In this document: in pieces, positions 21,246 to 32,873 of the stretch
How positions within the stretch are numbered: position 1 is the first letter of the stretch
Layout of the letters: each line of letters starts with the position of its first letter
From: Rhipicephalus microplus
Taxonomy: Eukaryota > Arthropoda > Arachnida > Ixodida > Ixodidae
DNA length: 64,000 nucleotides
Direction: 5' to 3'
Assembly (NCBI RefSeq): GCF_043290135.1
Contig: NC_134709.1
Location: 107,774,145 to 107,838,144 of the forward strand
Notes under the pieces: generated by a model
What the model saw: the letters and a program-made list of their open reading frames with translations, nothing else
Database searches by the model: none
Told to the model about the DNA's origin: nothing
Program-made: the position numbers and the translations under genes

Positions 21246-22779
21246 CTTGCTCAGTCCTCTGTGTCGGTTCATAACGCGCCGAAACATTTGAAGCGCTTTT
21301 CCAATCTTGAATAAGATGCTGTCCAACATCGCCATCTTTGAGCCAATACTGTGGATGATGAGTCCAAGGATACGAATTTCTTCGACCGTAAGGATGCGGT
21401 TGCCATCCGAATCACGTAACTCTATGCTTGGAGGGACTGGTATGCGCCAGCCTTTTGATGGGCGCTCTCGTCTGGGAGGATGGTGGATAGGCAGCTCAGA
21501 TTTTCTGGAAGAGCAGCAAAGTCCCATTGGGGTGAGATTTGCTTCAGTGACTGAGATTGCGTCTTGCATGTGGGCTTCTAACTCCGCATCACTACCACCA
21601 GTGCTCCAAATAGCGATACTGTCCGCGTAGATGGAATGCTCTACATCTGCTATTTCTCTCAGTGCGCAAAAAGAGCTTTGTCATAGCCAAATTGAATAAG
21701 AAAGGCCAAAGTACCGAGCCTCGCGGTGTTCCCTTGGGGCCAAGCTCTAAGCTCTTGGGGACACGCTGCCCTATCCGTAGAGTTACCGTTCGATCCTTTA
21801 GAAAAGCATTGACGTAATAATAGAAACGTGTGCTAAGATTATGTTCAGATATAGCGGTCAGAATGGCTTGATGTCGGATGTTTGTCGAAAGCTTACTCCA
21901 CGTCCAGACCCAGCAGCGCCTGAGTATCTTGTTTGGGGTGATCCAGTAGACGTTTCTTTATTCTCAGCATGGCGTCATGTGTTGATACACCTGGCCTATA
22001 TCCAATTATAGAGTAGGGCAAGTAATCTTTTTCTTCGACGTACTCTGTCAGTCGGTTCAGAATGACATGTTCGGCTAGCTTTTCTATGCAGGACGTTAAG
22101 GAGATCGGCCTCAGGTTTGATAGCCCAGGTTCCAGGTTTTGGGATGAAGACCATATTTGCATGCTTGCATTTTACAGGTAAACTAGCGGTTTTGCAGGCT
22201 TCGTTGATTCACTCAGTTAAGAGGGTGACCGAATCGTCATCTAAATTTTGGAGCGCCCGATTTATGACGCTATCGGGGGCGGCTGCAGAGTTGCTGTTGA
22301 TTTCGTGAATTGCGTAGCGGACTTCCCTCTCTGCGTAGTCCGCATCAAGCTCAGAGGTTGGGGCACCGTCATCGAGCATCTGCGGTGAGATTCTGGGTTG
22401 TGCCAATTTAAGTGGTAGGTATAGCGTTTAGCAAGGCCGCCAAGAACTTCTTCGGCAGTACTATGTTGCGTTGCGCAGTGTACTAATCTGCTGAGCCTGA
22501 TGCGTTGCACAGATTTGGACTTGGTGCCATTTTCGTCGATGAGGTGTTTTATGAGCCTCCATTCACTACCTTTTCGTATTTGCCCGTTGAAGGAGTTGCA
22601 ATCTTCATCCCACTGCTGTCGGAAAAGAACCACGCAGTATTCTTCAATGGTTTTGTTGAGATCGACGAGCTTTTTTCACAGTTTTCGATTGAGTAGTGGA
22701 CCCTTCCACCTGTCTAGTACGGAGTGCTTGGCTTCAAGAAGGTTCGCTAGCCGGCTGTTCATTCTCTCTACCTTAAAGG

Positions 22780-23270
22780 GCCACTCACCAGGGCCCATAC
22801 CAAATTTTAGTGAGACTGTGGAAGTTGTTGAATGTCCGATGAGGAACATTTTGCCACAAAATTTTTTTTAATTGGTTCATCACGAGCGGAGAAGACAGGT
22901 TTTCTGAAGCGGTGCAAAACGAGGATCAGAGGAGGAGGTTTGAAACCCTAGCCGCTTCTCCGCCTAGCCTTAGCCAGCCAAAATTCTTCGCCACCCACTC
23001 CGGCATCCGACCAAGAGGTGACGTGCGCATGACGTGCCCAAACAAGTCCACCCCCGAGCACGCGATCGGCATTCCTTTGTTGGCCAGCGTTATTTTGTGG
23101 TCTTCTGCCTGTTTCTGTGGTACAGTGGCTAGAATAGAAAATTGTGATGAGCGGCAAGCGGCGCCTATGGAGCGCGCTGAAGCCTCCGAGGAGTAGCAGC
23201 GTGGGGGCGCGCGCAATCGTTTATACGTCATTTATACTGCCGAACACTTGATAATGTTCTGTAAAGGGAT
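22780..23270. repeat. Probable interspersed repeat, unclassified
   Basis: Starts at cttaaagggccactcaccag, a phrase I associate with a common tick repeat, and runs through GC-rich sequence to about 23270. The TTAA at the left edge would fit a piggyBac-type target, but no matching inverted end is visible on the right. No coding region. Confidence 0.35.
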
Positions 23271-23284
23271 TCTCTCTATAGTTC

Positions 23285-23585
23285 AGGATGATGGCGCAGA
23301 GTTCTTCAAAGCACTGGGGTTTAGGGACAGGGAGGGCAAAACAGACTTTAAGCGGATAGAATTAACTAGAAGGAGGTTATATGATTGGTGGCTAAAGTCA
23401 AGGCATAAGTGAAAAATAAACCCTTCAGTGCAAAGTACGAATCCTCAATCTCACAATTTAAAGGGGAAAAAGTAAATCTAGCTTTTGGTTCATTAAGCAT
23501 TACCGCTTGGTGGCACTAGCTACCGCTTGATCTAAAGGGTATAGCCCTATCCATCCATCCATCGATCCATCCATCCAACGTTGTT
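23285..23585 (+). repeat. Element 3' end with (ATCC)n tail
   Basis: A plus-strand frame from about 23285 to 23411 encodes a basic peptide with KALGFRDREGKTDF and LYDWWLKSR segments and a stop. About 135 bp of 3' sequence follows, then an ATCC microsatellite (23549-23577). Coding end plus simple-repeat tail is the layout of a non-LTR element 3' end. I do not recognise the clade. Confidence 0.4.
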
Positions 23586-24165
23586 TGCACGTTTTCGACA
23601 GTTTCGTCGGGCGTGCTTGCCGTTCAGAGAGGGAGGGGCGAATTTTCATTGCGGGGCGCCTCCTTCCTCCCTATTAAATCAGTTTATAATGCAGATTTTA
23701 CGCCCCCTTTCACATGACTAAAACAGTACTTCGCTGCCTAGTCAATGTAGAGAACATATTTAGCACCTCCCTCCCAAGTTGCCAGCCCCCTTTGCCCCCC
23801 TCGTGCGGACGCCTATGAACAGGCCTTTCGGAGAAGCTCTTCACAATTGTTGATGCCTTCGAAATCACTTTGTCAAAGTAGTAAAGCTACAACGAGCTTT
23901 ACAGTGACAGCTTGAAAAATCTTGTTTTCTGCTTGAAAAAAAAAAACATGTCACACTAGGCGGCGCCCAACATGGACCGAGCCTCACCAACCAAGTAAAC
24001 AATTCCCAGTAAACAAACGAGCTGCACCAATCAAGTAAACAATTCCCACACTTCGAGCATACAGCAATCACAAAGATTTTTCGCTATTGCACATAACACA
24101 AACAAAAAAACGTTTTTCACACAACTTTTCTTCCTCAGTGCAGCAGGGGTGTAGTACCTGAGAAA
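23586..24165. other. No gene seen
   Basis: Mixed-composition sequence. A near-duplicate phrase agtaaacaattccca occurs twice (23994 and 24035). Nothing else recognised. Confidence 0.5.
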
Positions 24166-24169
24166 AAAC

Positions 24170-25185
24170 TACCCCAAGGTTTGCGCGACTTCTTCCAAGA
24201 AAGAATCGTCTCTTATTATTTTCATACATTTTGACCCCTTTCTTGAGTACACGTAGAAGTCACATCTGCTTGCACCTACTACATACATGCTTATCTGAAC
24301 CTGTCTGTAGCAGGAGTGACTTTCCCGTAGTGTGAGCTTTCTTCAGTTGAAGTGAAGATAGTCGACGTTGATATCGTGGTCAACTACACGCCGTGACTCG
24401 CACCTGTAGGGGGCTTTCATCTCCAGCAAGCGGATTTCTTCTTCATAAATCAAGCCACTGGAACTGAAGCACAGCCACGGCTGCGAAGTACTGATCACAA
24501 GTGCGACTTGAATCTTCTTGCGGCTTGAATCATCTTGCGACTTGAATCATCCCGTTTTGGACTCGTATTGTTTTTATGCAACTAGTTCCTGTGATATGCC
24601 ATATGCACATGGAGCGCTTTTGGAGGATCGTGGTGTACCAAGTTGTTGTGCCAAGCTCTCGGAGTCCGCTTGACGTAGCTTGATACGGTGAGCTTTGGAG
24701 CTGGCAAAAAATCTGAATGCCCGTGCGCAGTGCCACTGCGGGCATACACTACGAAGAATTGTCTGCTTAGTGTTGTCGTTCCGTTCTTCCTCAGTGACAA
24801 CGACCTCGAGAATAAAGTCATCGCTTGCTTCTTCGTCTGGGATGCTCTGTGTTCCAAATATATCGCTCGACTGTCCTAGCCGTCCGACCACCTTGTCCAA
24901 ATGAGCCAGGCTTTAAGCAATTTCTTGCTCTTGGCAGAGCATGATTCCCAAGCGGCAGTTTGAATCGATGATGGCTGTGGGCACGGGTTGCCTCGCCAGC
25001 TTCTGGTAGGGGGGTTTAGGAGGGTACACCTCGGAGAAGAAGACTCCCATGTTGTGCATTCTCAGCTGCTTGGCAGATGGCCTCTTCCACGTGTTCTCGA
25101 CGGATGTGTATGTCGAGGTGTCCTCCTTATTGACGTACATAACCACTGCCGCTGCCCCTTTGCAGTGGCCGCAGATTCCACCTCC
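24170..25185 (-). pseudogene. SWIM plus YqaJ-type nuclease gene relic
   Basis: On the minus strand, a SWIM-like zinc segment (CGHCKGAAAVVMYVN, near 25165-25120) is followed by a KRPSAKQ/FFSEVYPPKPP linker, then by a YqaJ (lambda-exonuclease fold) domain. Features of that domain: AYGISQE near 24595, a PWL-x-F-SSSG segment near 24470, LLEMKAPY near 24430, and CYRQVQISMYVVGA near 24295. The ExK pair and the YxQ helix are present. The usual catalytic Asp of SPDG reads Ser. Several stops and frameshifts occur, and the N-terminus is cut at about 25185 by a plus-strand LINE end. Related SWIM-YqaJ proteins are widespread in arthropod and tick genomes, probably as mobile or virus-derived genes; that origin is inference here. 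Confidence 0.6.
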
Positions 25186-25917
25186 AACTCTTACATTATA
25201 AATCACTTTTCTATTCACATCTTACTTATTGTTTCTTGGTATGGGGGACTTCAACTTACACGAACTTGCAATAACTGTACCTGATGCAAAAGAAGTATAT
25301 TAGAATCATTTTTAACATGCCGTATGATGCTAACACAAGCGAATTGTTTCAACAGACTGGAATACTACCCGTACATCGTCTCTAGAATTTTAAGTTAGCA
25401 TTGGCAATCAGGCGTGAATTGAAAGAAAGTCGATATTTTTTGTATAACCTCTCAAAACTGCAGCCAAATATTACATTGTTTGAAACACGAAATAAAGAAA
25501 CATGGCAAATGAAAACTTCAAGAATAAACTACTCCACCGATAAGTTATCCTACATAGTTCCTACGTTACTTAATAAATATGTGAAAGCTGGCATAGATTT
25601 TTTCACATAGTACACAGATTCAATTGCGCAATGTACACATGTTTAGTTTTTAAGATTTCTTTGCAGCTGCTGTATTATCATGGTTGCTATTTTTATTTTT
25701 GGAATTTGGACTTGATTTTTAGATCTTTATTTATTTTTATGTATTTATATATTTGGTGTTTTTGTTGTTGTGTTTGACTTCACATTGCTGATTGTTTGCC
25801 ACTGCTGTCCTGCTAAAAGGTAGCTGTGGGCCTTTATCAAGCTGCCTCTTTTAGAGAGCAGCTTTTACCTGCGGCTCTTGTCCTTCATCAAACTATTGAT
25901 GAAAAATAAACACTGTT
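25186..25917 (+). mobile_element. LINE 3' end (CR1/Jockey-like)
   Basis: A plus-strand ORF2 C-terminus. It has YSHLTYC then VWGTSTYTN near 25210-25265, IRIIFNMPYDANTSELFQQ near 25290-25350, and the open frame 25401-25610 ending with DKLSYIVPTLLN and a natural-looking stop. A 3' UTR of about 300 bp with AATAAA follows, then a (TTA)n tail. Two stops occur in the upstream part. The 5' end abuts the YqaJ relic, so the LINE probably inserted there as a 5'-truncated copy. Confidence 0.7.
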
Positions 25918-26061
<144 letters not shown>

Positions 26062-27185
26062 GTTGCAGTGAGCTTGTGTGACGGTCCGAGTGACATCGAG
26101 CTGAAGAAAAAAGAAACATACGCAAGGCATTTTAATAAGGCTCAAGGTTTATGTAAGGTTTTAACGAACCGTATTAACTCGTTATCTACAATTAACAAAT
26201 TTGAGCAGTGCAATGCTAGGTGAGTATTTTGCTGAGGTAATTTGTTAGAACTACTAATGAAGGGGTAAACTGAGTTACTTGTAAGTAACCCGGCAGCGCT
26301 TTTGCGCACTCGACAGAATCATTCTAGGACGTGGAGTAACAAAACTGCAGAGCATCCAGAAAAAAAAAAGAAAAAATGAAGCATTGCGAAGTCCTCTTGC
26401 GACGTAAGCGCAATGTTTCTTTCAGAGAACAGCCTAAACAACGAAAGAGGTTGTAGCGATTGAAGAAGACTGATTGTGACCAAAGGAACCGCTTTGTCAT
26501 TGTCGTGGGCGCCACATCGGTTGAAGCGAAAGATGAAGACGGGCCGATCGTAACAAGTTTATTTCTTGCCCACACCTCAAGTTCTTGGCATGAGCCACAC
26601 GAGCGGCGAGGTAAAAGCGATCATTATGAGTGATGATGCAGCTGCATCGTTGCTACTGCGACAATTTCAAACATACTCGGTGGCTGCGAAGCGTCATGAC
26701 ACGAAGCAGCGAACAAATAACCACGCCGCCTGGCCATGTGCCGAAGTTTTTATAGCGAGTGTCCATTGAGCCGTCGGTTATCCGAATTGTTCTGAGCATT
26801 TTGTAAGTACATGGGTAGTAGGCATCCACTAATAATATTCTAAGCATGAAAAAATGTGAGCTTACCTCGATAGCTATGGAGTAAGCGTCTTGGGTGACAC
26901 CCGCCTGACACACGCATTTAGCCGTTAGTACTGACGGCGCCATATCAAAGCGTTCACTCACGTCAAAAACATGGCGGCTCTCGTGCACGTTTTCTTCTTT
27001 TTTTAATGGTGGCATCGCGGAAGAGTGATCTCACAACAATATCTCTAAATCCAGCTCGAAGCACCAACGTGCCAGCCACGGTCGCTTGAGCCGCCTAGCT
27101 CTCAAAGCAGTGAGACATTGTCGTCTGCTAAGGCTCTCGCCATTGCACGCTCGCCGCACCACAAGTGGCGCTGCGTGTGTTTTAA
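26062..27185. other. No firm gene; possible exon on minus strand
   Basis: No repeat family recognised with confidence. The one gene-like signal is the minus-strand frame ending at a good splice donor, listed separately. Confidence 0.4.
26866..27015 (-). CDS. Candidate first exon with splice donor
   Basis: The minus-strand frame opens with ATG at 27015 and runs 50 codons to a GAG|gtaagc donor (exon end 26866). A second ATG lies in a gccATG-type context inside it. The peptide ends TAKCVCQAGVTQDAYSIAIE, not a motif I can assign. No matching acceptor or downstream exon was identified. It may be the start of a host gene, a mobile-element gene or chance. Confidence 0.2.
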
Positions 27186-27806
27186 ACATGATAGTCTTTC
27201 TTGTGAACCTTCGACGGAAAAACTTTAGTCTGTCTGCCTGTTTGTACATATGTGTGTTTGTCCGCCCTTATCGATACCTCAAACGGCACCAGACGGCCAA
27301 CCCAATCCGCAGCGCCCGCGCTCAAGGTTTAGCTTGCATATTTGTGCGATCGTCAAGTAAAACCAATTATTGCGCATATCTGAGGCACCATAACAACACG
27401 TCGATGTTTTGTATGTCTGCCCTTATACTAGAAGAGGCACACACAAGTAACTCTGAGGACTGTAGCTTTTATCGCACTGCGCTGAGAGCGCTGAGAGTGC
27501 AACGCCATGCTCAAAAAAGCGTTTCCAGTGTTTTTCTACGACGACACGGTGGTGGCACCTGTCCGTCGCTTTGCGTTTTACACCTTATCAACTCCCAGAC
27601 TTGTGTGCATCTTTCTCCGCGGGCGCGCACGCCTTCGTTTTTGAAGATAACTGCGAGATGGCACTCGTATCTAACGTGCCTCGATGCGCTCGTCAACCTC
27701 CGCTACACGCGCGAGGCGCTTTAACGATGCGCCTCCAGGATACCATTCACCAACGTTTTTGCGCAGAACATCAAATAAACATTTTCGTCACGTTCTCCAG
27801 ATGCTA
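27186..27806 (+). repeat. Unclassified ~650-bp interspersed repeat, copy 2
   Basis: The plus-strand counterpart of the repeat at 1545-2206, about 25 kb away in inverted orientation. The conserved order is the tttcttgtgaacc head, a CTGT-rich tract, attatTGCGCATATCTGAGG, cacggtggtggcacctgtc, and the tail cagaacatcaaataaac with AATAAA. A 212-codon frame (27086-27724) runs through it but is not shared with the other copy, so it is not taken as a gene. Confidence 0.75.
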
Positions 27807-27831
27807 GACTTTCGTTTTTTGACGACATTTA

Positions 27832-27860
27832 GGCCCGTATTCACAAACGCTCCTCCACTC
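27832..27860. repeat. Left terminal inverted repeat
   Basis: 29-bp end, matching 31286-31314 in reverse complement with one mismatch. Confidence 0.85.
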
Positions 27861-30800
27861 GACCCTTCACTCGAAACGCTCCTTAAGTGGCGTTTTCCCA
27901 TTCACAAACCACCCTTCACTTGAAACGCTTCCTTCACTTGAAAAAATCTTGAGCGTTTCCTCGAGATTGTCAAGGAAGCGATCGAGCTACCTTGAATCGT
28001 CCCTCGAGTGAAATATTTGCGCCAGCATCGCGTCCATGGCGGAGCCCGTCTCACTTTTACGGCGTTTCTCGATCAAGTAGGCTGCCACCGCCGCGTTCTT
28101 TCGACAATGACAGTGCGCGTTTACTACGGAGCTGTCTTCGAACGGTTCAGCAACGGCTACTGTGGCGCCGGGACAAGCGGGCGTGGTGTCAAAAGGAGCA
28201 CTCACCAGTGCCGTGATGTGTTGCGTTCCGTGCATGAGCTAGTGGATTACCTGCCTTCGGGTGTGCGTATAGTCTTCGTGCGAGTGCTCCATGACTTACT
28301 GCGGATTCCAGTGCTTTGAAGTGTTTTGATGAAGCTCGCACACCGCATCAGTTAAAGCGTGGTGTGAAAGCTTGACAAGCAAGCGACATAGCAAACTTTT
28401 GATGCGCTGGGCTCACCGTACTTTAGAGTGACTTCCGCTCCGGTGAATCTTTGCTACCCTAGCCGAAATTTACGACGAAGCACACCTCCGTTAGACGACC
28501 ATCTGTACCAATGAGAAGGTAAGTTCTCCTGTGTTTTTTTATTTTTTTCCTGCTTCGGTCAGATTACTATTAAAGACAGTTTAAGAAAAGCACAACACAA
28601 TACATTGGGCGCAATGAGTGTGCTGCTGTAGCTACTACACGTGAAACATAGCTTCTTTATACAGTGTCTACGCAGCTCACAATACCAGTGAACAACCAAG
28701 TACACATTTAGGGGATCAAGCAGATGATCATGCTCTGTGAAACCTGCATGTACGCAAAAGTGCGTCGAGTGTCGTATGAAAACACAAACATATGAAATAT
28801 AAATACAGCAGATACATAATGAGATTGTTTTTTTTTTAATTTAACCCCATTCCTACCCCCCGAAGAAGAATTGCTGGCTATGACACTGATTCGTGCAATT
28901 CGATAATGAAATTGTATACCCATATGCCTGGTCAGCTGCCCAAGTGCCTGAGCCAAACATGTGTCAAAATAGTCAAAGCTCAATACTTCAACCATGTCTG
29001 TTCTTGAACGCGAAACATACTAATGAATGTGTGCACAGCTAGAATTACAGAAAAATGCGGCTTTTGTATCCAAGCTATTACGTTTTTCTAATATTATTTC
29101 TTGCCTCTTTTATGCAGGGGACCAGCTGCCGACAGAAGAACACAGAGAAAAGGCCTCCTAGAGTATGCCGTATTATCAATGCATTGCAGAGTTTTCACGC
29201 CTGTATACAAAAGCACAAAAACAGCAGTGAATGCATGCAGCTACACTGCATTAGGCGCGCTATGGTGTCTACTTCCTTAATCTTATTTATGATGTCCTCC
29301 GAGCTCGTACTTTATCTTTACAGTGTGTATGTTGCATATGTTTGATTGATGAACACTTTTCATTTGCATTCTTATGTTTGCCACGTTGCTCCTCATCAGC
29401 CACATGTAATAAAGGTCCATTTGACATTCACAACTTCTGTTTTGTTCACTTATCAATACATAATTATCGTCGTGTTTGTCTTTTCATGATGAGACAGGAG
29501 TGCAAAAACCACTTCTCCGATTCTACAGGAAAGCAGTTCTAGGAAAATTAAACTTGTTTTGTATAAAGCAGCACCACTCCTCTTCCACGGAACTGAGATG
29601 GCGTGGTTCTAAGTGGTAGACTTGCTAATGATGCAGCAATAGCGGATATTTTATTTACAGGGTTCTGACCAGATGTATCCGCGATGACTGCAATACTCTT
29701 GAGCATTTTTCACCGCTTTGTTGCACTGGTCTTCAATAAATCAGCACAATAATATACGCTGCTCTTGACACTTTCTCGAAGGTTGAGAGAACGCACAGGA
29801 TAGTTTTTAAAACAGAACAGCGCCAAAAGTCAGACGCGGCTTCAATTTTATGATTTCCAAAAAAATAAAACATCCCCTATAGTTTATGTTGTGCCGGGGC
29901 TTTGGAATGCAGCACAGACACCACGATCTTTTTCAACAGGTATTTCCAGTAATTATATTGCAAATAAAATCCAAAACATTTGTGCGAAGGTCATTCATGC
30001 ACTAACTATTGTGCTTCTGAGCATGCAGATGAAGGAGACGGGAAAAAATTTTAAGACGTTGCCGCTGTGTGAACTTGGAGACGGAAGCTACACAAATTGA
30101 AAGGTTACTTCTATGCGAATCTGTCAAATTAGACGCATCCACAAATGCAGGGCAAATAGAAAAACAATGCAAAAACAATAACTTATTCCTTGGAAGTTTA
30201 AAATGTTAAAGTTGACACACACACACACCAGTCCCTGTTAACCGACTGTATAAGTTACTAAATGAAGAAAACAACTTTAAAATGTATTTTTCGCCAATAG
30301 TGAAAGAAAGGCAACGATCGCGTTTCTTAACTTGCGTAGCAGTCTAACTCGAACGCTCAGCCACGAGTATAACATGCCTAGTTTTTAACGCTACCCTGGT
30401 GTGACCTTGAATATCAGTTGCGAGCAATGTCTTCCAAATTTCCAAATATACGCGGAGGAACAACTACGAAAGCTCCACGTTGAAATTCTCAGTAAATGCG
30501 GAAAATGAACATTGCACAGGCCCCTAAAATCAGTAACTGTGCACGTACTCCCGTAGCGAAAAGGAGTTTACGTACGAGTAATCCTTATACATAATGCGGT
30601 GGTAAATTCTAAAAGCACGCCAATAAAATGTGATATATAGTAAAAAATACTCATTCCACCGCGTTATACATTCGGTGGCTACATTAGTGATCAGAAGGCT
30701 CTCAGTAAAGCGAAAGTAAACGAAGCAACAAACCATCTATTGCAGTTCCTCTTATTACTCCCGTAGTTTGTTAATCACCCCGGCGAAAGCTGGCTCTCAA

Positions 30801-31285
30801 ACAACACACACGCAGACACTACCGTAAATATAAACTGCAATTTGTAGACGCATACGAGACAAAATAAACTAAGCAGGTAGACACGTTCAGCAGCAGACGA
30901 AATGCCATCAGCTGTTCATTCCGCTGCCTGTGTGCGACTGTTGCCAGACTTGAAGCGGGGTTTTGCTACCTCTACCAGCACAAGGCTTATGGAAACCACA
31001 CTACCACTCTAAATGCATGTATTTTGCTGTAATGTCAATTTATAAAGAAGAATAACTAGAAAAAGCGTTCATTTATTGTACAGAGATACGCAATTCTTAA
31101 CCACAATTACGAATACTCTCGTTATCAGGCGATTTTCTCGGCGCATGCAGTTCACTCAAGTGAAGGGAGCATTTCCAAGGCCTCCCTTGGCGAAGGAAGT
31201 GTGGAGGACCGTTCATGAAACGCAGTGGCCCCTTGAGTGGAGGAGCACGCTCCGCCTTGACTTCGTCAAGTCGAGGGGAGCCCTT

Positions 31286-31314
31286 GAGTGAAGGAGCGTT
31301 TGTGAATACGGGCC
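31286..31314. repeat. Right terminal inverted repeat
   Basis: Reverse complement of the left end at 27832-27860, followed directly by the TTA target duplication. Confidence 0.85.
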
Positions 31315-31317
31315 TTA

Positions 31318-32115
31318 CTGTGTAACTTGCCACTTCGGGTCAATTTTTTTAAGGCGCCCTCTATAGTTCCTGCACAGAGTGTGTACCCATTGTGAAGGTA
31401 GGTAAGTGGTTCCAATCTTCTTCTGTCTTCGGAACAAATGAGTTAAAGCCTGCAGTAAATGACAATTTCGGTATGGTAACAAAATGATGGCGATCAAGTC
31501 AATGTGAGCAAAATGGAGCTGGGAGTACGAACAAGGACCAAAGTGCGGAATTATCGTAGTACTTACTCTCCTTGAGACAAAGACTACTGCGCAATCGATT
31601 TCTATGGGTTGCTTAAAAAGGAAGGTTAAGGACCCCTTTCTTGTTTGTTACACTGGCACAACAAATAAAATTACACGCAATAAAGCGACCACAGCGATTT
31701 CTCACTGCCTCAATGCTTTGTATATTGTATAGCAATGTATGTCTCAGACAGATGACGCGTACTCTATCTAAGGACAGATGTAGATCGTATAAAGCAAAAT
31801 TCTTGGTGACAGTGGGGCAAAATTTCTTTCTGTAGCCTAAAGTTTTATTCGCTCGAGCTGTTACGTAAAGAACGTAATGTCTTATTATAGGTTACTATTA
31901 TTTTGCAGACTAAGGTAGCGAAAAAAAGAGTAAGATTCCAATGAAATATTGTTAGAAGAGTAAAAAAGAGGGGTAAGATTGCGTCGCGTTACGCGCTATC
32001 CATATTCTCGCCAAGTGTAACACATTACCTGTCTCACAAATAACATATATGTCGTTAATATTTTTTACTTTCTTTATATACACTTCTTATGTAACACGCT
32101 ATGGAGTGGTCCTTA
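31318..32115. other. No gene seen
   Basis: AT-rich sequence between the Harbinger-like element and the 3' end of the next LINE. No feature recognised. Confidence 0.5.
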
Positions 32116-32117
32116 AG

Positions 32118-32873
32118 CTAATGAAATGAAATGAAATGAAATAAATGCTTTTGCACTTAGCAACATTTAGCTCAATGTGCCACGTCTGGCACCGCTGTGT
32201 TACGATAGCTAGATCAATTTCTAATGGTATTACATCATAACCACCGGTTATTCCTCGGTAAATGACATTAATCTGCAAATAAACAAGCTCGGGAAGAAAT
32301 TTACTGGGTAACTTGTTTATATAAATCAAGAATAGCAGAGAATCAATGATTAGGCTACGCCGGAACCGACTCATCAACAGGAACCGCCGGAACCAACTGG
32401 TGCAACAAAGAGTGAAAACCAATGGCTATAACGTAGCGCACATGGCAGGAAAGACATTTTGTAATTCAGGGCAGTACTTTAGGGCCAATATAATAACACT
32501 TAGTTTATGGAACAGCAATGAGAGAGTATCTTTATCGAAAACTTTTGCAGAATCTAAAGATATGCAGTATACAATAAAATCAGAGTCAAAATGTACACGC
32601 AAGTTGATTGTAAAAGTGATTAGTTGAGTTTCACAGGACAACAATTCTCAAAAGCCAAGTTACGAGGTCGAGAAAACGTTTTATTCTCTAGGTAATAAAC
32701 AGGATGTGTAAAGATCATGTTCTCAAGCCTTTTACAAAAAACTGACGTAAGCAAAATAGATCGAAAGTTTCAAGGATCATTCTTTTTTTTCCGGATTCGA
32801 AAAAACTTCAATGTTCTTATCTGTTTTCCAGCCTTCAGGTAACAAACAAGAGTGATATTATTGGAAAAGATAC
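32118..32873 (-). mobile_element. CR1/Jockey-like LINE, RT half (split by Gypsy)
   Basis: The minus strand shows RT motifs in order with frame changes: a WKT-type box near 32830, a KRLENMIFTH segment near 32725, CETQLITF near 32635, a FDKDTLSLLFHKL segment near 32550, a LLFLIYINKLPSK segment near 32330 and LNVAKCKS near 32170. The copy then ends in an (ATTTC)n tail at about 32118-32143, missing the usual C-terminus. The upstream part resumes beyond the Gypsy element and a SINE at 39600-41580. Confidence 0.65.

Larger units (their letters stand above)
19673..22790 (-). mobile_element. I-like LINE with RNase H, 5' truncated
   Basis: A minus-strand LINE. From 5' to 3': the pre-RT segment (22790-22410), RT (22406-21160), an insertion around 21010-21245, the remaining thumb region (to about 20750), RNase H (20520-20289), the C-terminal CCHC region (20234-19848) and a 3' UTR ending near 19673 with AATAAA. 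The 5' edge at 22790 cuts into ORF2, so endonuclease and ORF1 are absent. RNase H after RT points to the I group in the broad sense. Many stops and frameshifts show it is dead. Confidence 0.8.
19848..22790 (-). pseudogene. ORF2 relic of I-like LINE
   Basis: RT motifs read on the minus strand: EREVRYAIHEINSNSA near 22330, LSNLRPISLTSC near 22105, a degraded YADS-type catalytic box near 21630, and the EIRILGLIIH segment near 21370. RNase H shows the expected D-E-D pattern: MDAAD at the start, AEQAA, and YSDSRAA near 20350. The C-terminus has C-x2-C-x7-H-x4-C near 19930-19880, usual in I and Jockey ORF2 proteins. Frames change at least four times. The enzyme would reverse transcribe the LINE RNA and remove RNA from the hybrid. 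Confidence 0.8.
27832..31314. mobile_element. PIF/Harbinger-like element without visible transposase
   Basis: A 3.48-kb unit with terminal inverted repeats. ggcccgtattcacaaacgct is at the left end, and its exact reverse complement is at the right end (31295-31314). The first 29 bp match 28 of 29. The ends are flanked by TTA at 27829-27831 and 31315-31317, the 3-bp duplication typical of PIF/Harbinger. Beyond the first 29 bp both arms keep related subterminal sequence for about 130 bp. I saw no DDE transposase or Myb-like gene inside. The element is either a long non-autonomous member or carries genes too decayed to see. Confidence 0.7.

Noticed and set aside
27086..27724. 212-codon plus-strand ORF
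   Set aside because: It runs through a repeat whose second copy (1545-2206) does not keep the frame open.
29055..29345. 96-codon ORF with a signal-peptide-like start and several cysteines inside the Harbinger-like element
   Set aside because: Tempting as a small secreted peptide, but the hydrophobic start is common in AT-rich DNA, there is no transcript evidence, and a splice-acceptor-like sequence lies in the middle of the presumed signal.
29720..30110. Possible LINE C-terminus near VPGLWNAAQTPRSF
   Set aside because: A single WNA-like word is not enough, and neighbouring blocks expected of a LINE end were not found.
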